Source of the DNA: Acidiphilium acidophilum | GTDB lineage: Bacteria; Pseudomonadota; Alphaproteobacteria; Acetobacterales; Acetobacteraceae | Direction of reading: 5' to 3' | Length of the DNA stretch: 64,000 bases | NCBI RefSeq assembly: GCF_033842475.1 | Contig: NZ_JAWXYB010000018.1 | Coordinates: 1,409,501 to 1,473,500, forward strand | Shown here: in pieces, positions 56,766 through 64,000 of the stretch | Layout of the letters: every line of letters starts with the position of its first letter | How positions within the stretch are numbered: the stretch's first letter is position 1 | The notes under the pieces: model-generated | Seen by the model: the letters and a program-made list of their open reading frames with translations, nothing else | Databases searched by the model: none | Told to the model about the DNA's origin: nothing | Made by a program: the position numbers and the translations under genes

Positions 56766-58188
56766 CGGCAAGGTCCTTCTCATCTCTGCCCATCACGGCA
56801 TGGTCATCGTCAGCATCATCATCGTACGCGTCAGCATCGGCAGTCACCGGGCGCTGCCCGCGTCCCACCCCATGATACACGAATCCCGCCGCGCGCATCG
56901 CCGCCGGATCGAAAATATTGCGCAGGTCCACGATCACCCGCCCCGCCATCGCCTGCGCCAGCCGCGCCGGCGCCAGCGCGCGAAACTCGTTCCACTCGGT
57001 CATCACCACCAGCAGATCAGCACCCTCGATTGCCTGCAACGCGCTTTCGGCATAAACCACCGACCCCGGCAGCAGCGGTTTCGCCGCACTCATCGCCGCC
57101 GGATCGTAGGCCGCAATCACCGCCCCGGTCTCCGCCAGCGCCTCGATCGCGGGAATCGCGGGCGAATCCCGCATATCGTCGGTCTCCGGCTTGAACGCGA
57201 GGCCGAGCACCGCGATCCGCCGGCCCCGCAAATCCTCGCCCGCCGGCCCCGCCGCCAGCGCGAAATCGATAATCCTGCGCCCGAGCCCGGCCTTGCGCGC
57301 CTCGTTCACCGCCACCACCGCCTCGGTCAGCCGGCTCGGCGCGCGGGCATCCTGCGCGATCCGCGCCAGAGCCAGCGTATCCTTGGGAAAGCAAGAGCCA
57401 CCGAATCCCGGCCCGGGATGCAGGAACTTCCGCCCGATCCGCCCATCCAGCCCCATCCCGCGCGACACGTCATGAACATCCGCGCCCACCGCCTCGCACA
57501 GATCCGCCATTTCATTGATGAACGTCACCTTCATCGCAAGATAGGCATTGGCCGCGTATTTGATCAGTTCGGCAGTCTCCAGCCCGGTCATCAGAACAGG
57601 CGTCTCGATCAGATTGAGCGGCCGGTACAGCGCCCGCAAAACCGCCCGCGCCCGCTCGGTCTCCGCCCCCACCACCACCCGATCGGGTCGCATGAAATCG
57701 CCGATCGCGCTGCCCTCGCGCAGAAATTCCGGGTTCGACGCAATCTCGACCGCAAGATCAGGCCGCAGCCGCGCCGCCAGCGCCGCCAGCTTCCGCCCGG
57801 TGCCGACCGGCACGGTCGATTTGGTCACCAGAACCACCGGATGATCGAGCGCCTTCAGCACCTGCTCCGCCGCCGCGAACACATAGGTCAGGTCGGCATG
57901 GCCGCCGCCCCGCCGCGAGGGCGTGCCCACCGCGATGAACACGGCCTCAACCCCGGCAATCGCCTCGGCCAGCGCCCCGGTGAACGAAAGCCGCCCCGCC
58001 GCCCGGTTGCTCGCCACCAGCGCATCGAGCCCCGGCTCGTAAATCGGCATCTCGCCCGCCAGCAGCCGATCCAGCCGCGCCGGATCGGTCTCGGCGACAC
58101 ACACCTCGACGCCGAATTCGGCAAAACACGCCGCCGATACCAGGCCGACATAGCCGCCGCCGATGATCGCGATTTTCAATCCGGGCAC
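56758..58188 (-). CDS. UDP-glucose 6-dehydrogenase
   Basis: 476 residues. NAD-binding GGGYVGLVSAACFAEFG, catalytic Cys266 in GFGGSCFPKD, and NPEFLREGSAI. Oxidises UDP-glucose to UDP-glucuronate for acidic exopolysaccharide. Canonical sequence ends near residue 448 (GVGR); a further ~28 residues are an Asp-rich tail (DADAYDDDADDDHAVMGRDE) not typical of the family. First gene of the minus-strand glycan operon. Confidence 0.93.
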   Translation of the reverse strand: MPGLKIAIIGGGYVGLVSAACFAEFGVEVCVAETDPARLDRLLAGEMPIYEPGLDALVASNRAAGRLSFTGALAEAIAGVEAVFIAVGTPSRRGGGHADLTYVFAAAEQVLKALDHPVVLVTKSTVPVGTGRKLAALAARLRPDLAVEIASNPEFLREGSAIGDFMRPDRVVVGAETERARAVLRALYRPLNLIETPVLMTGLETAELIKYAANAYLAMKVTFINEMADLCEAVGADVHDVSRGMGLDGRIGRKFLHPGPGFGGSCFPKDTLALARIAQDARAPSRLTEAVVAVNEARKAGLGRRIIDFALAAGPAGEDLRGRRIAVLGLAFKPETDDMRDSPAIPAIEALAETGAVIAAYDPAAMSAAKPLLPGSVVYAESALQAIEGADLLVVMTEWNEFRALAPARLAQAMAGRVIVDLRNIFDPAAMRAAGFVYHGVGRGQRPVTADADAYDDDADDDHAVMGRDEKDLADG

Positions 58189-58344
58189 TCCAACAGGTCG
58201 ATCGAGGGTTGACGCCGATCCGTTCTGACAATCTCCATCACGGGTTGCAAGACCTCGGCCTCACGCGGGCGTGTCTCCCGATCGTAACATTCCGCAAATG
58301 TTCGATGCTTGACCCGCTGCAATGCAACACATTAGTCAAATGGC

Positions 58345-59517
58345 ATGTCCGATCCCGATCCTGCCATCCAGCCGCCTTCCGGCGGTCGGTCTCGCGCCCG
58401 ATTGACCCGCACCCTGCTGACCCGGACGCTGCTCCGCGGTTCCACCCGCCCTCTGCTCCGCATGGCCCTGGGCCGCTGGCCCACCGGGGCCGAAGCCGAT
58501 CTGTTCCGCCGCGCCGTCGCCACCAAATTCGTCCGGATGCCCGCCCTCCTGCGCGGCCTGATGCTCCAGCCCGATATGGAGTCCCTCCTGCCCGAATTGC
58601 TGCGCATGATGTGGTTCATCAAAAACCAGGGCATGACCATCGACGATCTCGAACGAACCGGCCCGGTCCCGCCGATCCCCGATCTCCTCGGCAATATCTT
58701 CACCGCCTGGACCGGCCCGAAACTCGGCTTCCTGCATCTGGAAAAATGCGGCGGCGTCGCCGTGGTCAAATGGCTCACCGGGCAGTTCCACCCCGACCAG
58801 ATCGACCCCGACCCCCTGCGCGCCGCGCCCCCGCATAATTTCTATCGCGCCCCGCCCGGCATCGGCCGTGACATCACGAAATATTCCCTGCTCTGGGGTC
58901 ATTTCGGCCTGCCCACCCTCGAACGAATCGAACCCGAGCGCTTCATCTTCACCATGCTGCGCGACCCGCGCGCCCGCCTGATCTCGCTGTACCGCTACTG
59001 GCGCGCGGTCAATCCCGCCATGGTCGACGACATCGAACACGATCCCGTGGTCGGGTCCGCCCACCGCAACGACCTGCTCGGTTTCCTGCGCGACCCCGAA
59101 CCCCTGCTCCGCGATTACATCGACAATTTCTACGTCCGCCGCCTGACCGGACGCTACGCGACCGGCGCCACCATCGATCCTCTGATCCGCTCGCCGGTCG
59201 CCGCCCTCAATCAGGCGGTCGCCGCCCTCGACCGGATCGGCTTCGTCGGCATCACCGAACGGATGGACGAAAGCATCCATCGCCTCGCCGCCCTGATCGG
59301 CGCAAAGCCGCCCGAAGCCCCGGTGCGCGGCAACATCGCCGCCGAAAACCATACCGACCCCAGCGGCTGGTTCCGCCGGACCGAAACCGTCACCATCACC
59401 GCGGAGGCCGAGGCCGAAATCGAGCGCCTGACCCGGCTCGACCGGGTGGTGTACGAAATCGCCCGCGCCCGGTTCGACGGCGCGACCCAACCGGTGAGCG
59501 CGGTTGTCGCCGCCTGA
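58345..59517 (+). CDS. Sulfotransferase-family protein
   Basis: 390 residues. A PAPS-binding-like 5' loop is FLHLEKCGGVAVVKWL and the 3'-phosphate block FTMLRDPRARLISLYRYW, both typical of bacterial sulfotransferases. N-terminal ~100 residues of Arg-rich sequence are unassigned. Likely sulfates a polysaccharide or lipid near the divergent glycan cluster; 156 bases separate it from ugd. Followed by aat. Confidence 0.8.
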   Translation: MSDPDPAIQPPSGGRSRARLTRTLLTRTLLRGSTRPLLRMALGRWPTGAEADLFRRAVATKFVRMPALLRGLMLQPDMESLLPELLRMMWFIKNQGMTIDDLERTGPVPPIPDLLGNIFTAWTGPKLGFLHLEKCGGVAVVKWLTGQFHPDQIDPDPLRAAPPHNFYRAPPGIGRDITKYSLLWGHFGLPTLERIEPERFIFTMLRDPRARLISLYRYWRAVNPAMVDDIEHDPVVGSAHRNDLLGFLRDPEPLLRDYIDNFYVRRLTGRYATGATIDPLIRSPVAALNQAVAALDRIGFVGITERMDESIHRLAALIGAKPPEAPVRGNIAAENHTDPSGWFRRTETVTITAEAEAEIERLTRLDRVVYEIARARFDGATQPVSAVVAA

Positions 59518-59537
59518 GTTTCGCGCGACAACACGCC

Positions 59538-60215
59538 ATGAGCGCGCGCAATCTCCACCTCACTCCGGACATGATCCTGCGCGCCTACCGCCTCGGCATG
59601 TTCCCGATGGCCGAAACCCGCCATTCCCGGCACCTGCATTTCCTCGATCCCGAACATCGCGGCATCCTGCCGCTCGACGGGTTCCATCTGCCCCGCCGCC
59701 TGTTCCGCACCCTGCGCACCACCCCGCTCGAAATCGTCAGCAATCGTGATTTCCCGTCTTTGATCGCCGCCTGCGCCGCCGAACGCGCGGTGCGTCCGGA
59801 AACCTGGATCAACCCCGAAATCGAGCGTCTGTTCGTCGAACTCCATTATCGCGGCCACGCCCACAGCATCGAAGTCTGGAGTGGTCCCCGCCTCGTCGGC
59901 GGCCTCTACGGTCTGGCGATCGGCGGGGCTTTTTTCGGCGAAAGCATGGTCTCTTTCGTGCGCGACGCCTCGAAACTCGCCCTCGCACATCTGGTCGCCC
60001 GCCTGCGCCTCTCGGGCTTCACCCTGCTCGACACCCAGTTCCTCACCACCCATCTCGCCCGCTTCGGCGCGCACGAAGTCAGCCGCGCCCACTATCACGC
60101 CCTGCTGGCCGAAGCGGTGGCGATCCCGGCGCGCTGGAACGCCGCGCTTGATCCTGCCACAATCATGCACGATATCGAGGCGATGCGTTCGAAGAGTTCC
60201 GAGGATTCGCCATGA
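59538..60215 (+). CDS. aat: Leucyl/phenylalanyl-tRNA-protein transferase
   Basis: 225 residues. Transfers Leu/Phe from tRNA to proteins with N-terminal Arg/Lys in the N-end rule pathway. Visible family blocks: YRLGMFPMAETR, the GGLYGLAIGGAFFGESM core and LLDTQFLTTHLARFGAHEVSR. The length fits the alphaproteobacterial type. It overlaps the next start by four bases. Confidence 0.95.
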   Translation: MSARNLHLTPDMILRAYRLGMFPMAETRHSRHLHFLDPEHRGILPLDGFHLPRRLFRTLRTTPLEIVSNRDFPSLIAACAAERAVRPETWINPEIERLFVELHYRGHAHSIEVWSGPRLVGGLYGLAIGGAFFGESMVSFVRDASKLALAHLVARLRLSGFTLLDTQFLTTHLARFGAHEVSRAHYHALLAEAVAIPARWNAALDPATIMHDIEAMRSKSSEDSP

Positions 60216-60811
60216 ATTTCAAAATCGCCGCCGCCGCGCTGCTGCTCTCCGGCGCGGCCATCGTGCCCGCCTTCGCCGCCCCGCGCCTGATCCCCGATCG
60301 CGATGCCATGGGCGTCTATCAGGTCACCCAGCCCGGCAAACCGACCCAGACCTGGCGGGTGCGCTACCAGGCCTCCAGCCGGATGCTCCGCGCCGTCAGC
60401 CTCTCCGGCCAGGCGACCGGCGTGACCGTGCTGCTCGACCTCGCCGCCGGCTCCGCCGATATCGTGGTCCCGCAGATGCACGCCATCGTCGCGGTTCCCG
60501 GCCTCTCGGGCGTGATCCACAAGGCGCTCGATCAGAACGGTGCCCATTTCACCCGCCTCGGCGACGCCACCATCGCCGGCCACCAATGCACCCGCTACCT
60601 GATCCTCAAACGCAAGGGTGACGGCTCGGCCTGCATCACCCGAAGCGGCATCGTCCTCGCCGCCACCGGCAAGGACTCGAAAGGCTCGGCCCAGGTCACC
60701 GCCCTGCAAATCGCCGAAGCCCCGCAGCCCCCGGAAGATTTCCAGCTCCCGCAGGGCTACTCCAACATCAACCTGCCGCCGCAGATGCTTGCGCAACTCC
60801 TCGGCGGCTGA
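60212..60811 (+). CDS. Exported protein of unknown function
   Basis: 199 residues. Signal peptide at 1-22 (AAAALLLSGAAIVPAFAA) then a soluble domain. It has no motif I recognise; features include two Cys (HQCTRY, SACITR) about 20 residues apart and a C-terminal Pro-rich stretch. ATG overlaps the aat stop by four bases, so it is co-translated with aat, an association I cannot explain. Periplasmic location inferred. Confidence 0.7.
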   Translation: MNFKIAAAALLLSGAAIVPAFAAPRLIPDRDAMGVYQVTQPGKPTQTWRVRYQASSRMLRAVSLSGQATGVTVLLDLAAGSADIVVPQMHAIVAVPGLSGVIHKALDQNGAHFTRLGDATIAGHQCTRYLILKRKGDGSACITRSGIVLAATGKDSKGSAQVTALQIAEAPQPPEDFQLPQGYSNINLPPQMLAQLLGG

Positions 60812-60819
60812 TCCCGCCC

Positions 60820-61350
60820 TCAGAACGGAATTTCATCGTCGAGATCGTTCCCCCGCCCGGAATCCCATCCGCCGCCACCGCCCATATTGCCACCGCCCAT
60901 ATTGCCACCACCGGTATTGCCACCCGTCGAACGCCGCGCCGGCGCGCTGCTTCCCCCGCCATAACTATCGCCACCGCCCGCCATCGCGCCGCCGCCCGTG
61001 GGCCGATCGAGCAACACCATCTCCGCGCCGAACCGCCCCAGCATCACCTCGGTCGTGAATTTCTCCACCCCCGCCTGATCGGTCCATTTCCGCGTCTGCA
61101 ACTTGCCCTCCAGATAAAGCTTCGAGCCCTTCTTGAGATATTTCTCCGCCACCTCGGCCAACCGGTCGTTCATGATCACGACCCGATGCCACTCGGTGCG
61201 CTCCTGGCGCTCCCCGCTGGCCTTGTCGTTCCACGATTCCGACGTCGCAAGAGCCAGATTGACGACCTTCATCCCCGACTGCGTGGTCCGCACCTCCGGG
61301 TCCTTGCCCAGATTGCCCACCAGCGTCACCTTGTTCACACTACCCGCCAT
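60820..61350 (-). CDS. ssb: Single-stranded DNA-binding protein
   Basis: 176 residues. OB-fold N-terminal domain ([30 protein letters not shown]), a Gly-rich linker, and the acidic tip DLDDEIPF that recruits repair and replication partners. Start MAGSVNKV (ATG 61350) is standard; the frame is open upstream. It diverges from uvrA, as in many alphaproteobacteria. Confidence 0.97.
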   Translation of the reverse strand: MAGSVNKVTLVGNLGKDPEVRTTQSGMKVVNLALATSESWNDKASGERQERTEWHRVVIMNDRLAEVAEKYLKKGSKLYLEGKLQTRKWTDQAGVEKFTTEVMLGRFGAEMVLLDRPTGGGAMAGGGDSYGGGSSAPARRSTGGNTGGGNMGGGNMGGGGGWDSGRGNDLDDEIPF

Positions 61351-61422
61351 CGTCGATCCCCTATCGTGTTCCGTTCGCAACCCGTGTCACCGGTGGTCCA
61401 ATGCGTCAAGCCAAAGAAAGGC

Positions 61423-61543
61423 CTTCTTTTTTGTGAACAAAAAAGAAGCAAAAAAAACTTCGTCAATTTGGGTCCGGTGCCAACAAAACCGCACAAGCCT
61501 ATATAAATAAAAGTTTTTTGCTTCTTTTTTCCAAAAAAGAAGC
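61423..61543. repeat. AT-rich palindromic element between ssb and uvrA
   Basis: Two near-perfect A/T hairpins: 61423-61448 (CTTCTTTTTTGT-GA-ACAAAAAAGAAG, 12-base stem) and 61520-61543 (GCTTCTTTTTT-CC-AAAAAAGAAGC, 11-base stem). A third pairing links 61445-61460 with 61511-61524. The 60 bases between (with TATATAAATAAAAG) are ordinary. In a divergent promoter region a terminator is unlikely; a mobile palindromic repeat or MITE-like remnant fits better. Confidence 0.65.
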
Positions 61544-61645
61544 GCTCGCTACCCTTTCTCGATCATCCCTGCACCGCACCATCCACCCCTTCCCACAGCC
61601 CGATTTTGCCGCCATATCTACCATGAACATATCGGAAACAAAAGC

Positions 61646-64000
<2,355 letters not shown>

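Noticed and set aside
54783-57194. Plus-strand frame of 803 codons
   Set aside because: Antisense to the methyltransferase fusion; His/Arg/Pro-rich shadow.
61351-61645. LexA (SOS) box between ssb and uvrA
   Set aside because: The alphaproteobacterial GTTC-N7-GTTC pattern was searched for by eye and not found; nearby GTTCCGTTC has the wrong spacing.

Overview
The window comes from a high-GC alphaproteobacterium, most likely of the Acetobacteraceae (an Acidiphilium- or Acidocella-like acidophile is my best guess). The grounds are the DUF1013/TrcR cell-cycle regulator and DUF465 proteins, a Hint-domain surface protein, the miaB-phoH-ybeY-corC order, strongly GC-biased codon use, and IS4- and ISAs1-type insertion sequences. 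No tRNA, rRNA, CRISPR array or prophage was seen. Genes are packed tightly; no gene-free stretch exceeds 300 bases.

Layout. 1-6549: three large polytopic membrane proteins (DUF2142, a YfhO-like protein, and a third split by an IS4-family element, 4156-5524). 6659-13564: a D-lactate dehydrogenase-like flavoenzyme, then a tonB-exbD-exbB set with its TonB-dependent receptor; the receptor is split by an ISAs1-family element (11540-12753). Both insertions have intact target duplications, and removing element plus one duplication restores each frame exactly. 13804-25437: housekeeping and transport (aldo/keto reductase, MFS, argG, DJ-1/PfpI protein, two small lipoproteins, an S9 peptidase, an ABC exporter, an M3 oligopeptidase). 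25478-31629: a 1397-residue Hint-domain surface protein and mutL.

31683-39337: a plus-strand run of SDR, esterase, an aldehyde dehydrogenase, a three-subunit molybdenum hydroxylase of PaoABC (YagTSR) type and an exported isochorismatase-fold protein. The ALDH and Mo-enzyme genes overlap or abut, suggesting one aldehyde-oxidation operon; moaA for molybdenum cofactor synthesis lies 4 kb further on. Next come purE-purK, two DUF465 genes, trcR, moaA, a possible haem-oxygenase-like diiron protein and a diguanylate cyclase.

46110-50821: RNA and translation quality-control cluster (miaB, phoH, ybeY, corC) and an acyltransferase. 50811-59517: a surface-glycan cluster with UDP-glucose dehydrogenase, a methyltransferase-glycosyltransferase fusion, a roughly 1030-residue methyltransferase with a four-copy 74-residue repeat, a rhamnan-synthesis-F protein and a sulfotransferase. 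The junction between the repeat protein and the RgpF-like protein looks frameshifted at a six-G run and is the most unusual point of the window. 59538-64000: aat, a small exported protein, ssb and the start of uvrA, with an AT-rich palindromic element between ssb and uvrA.
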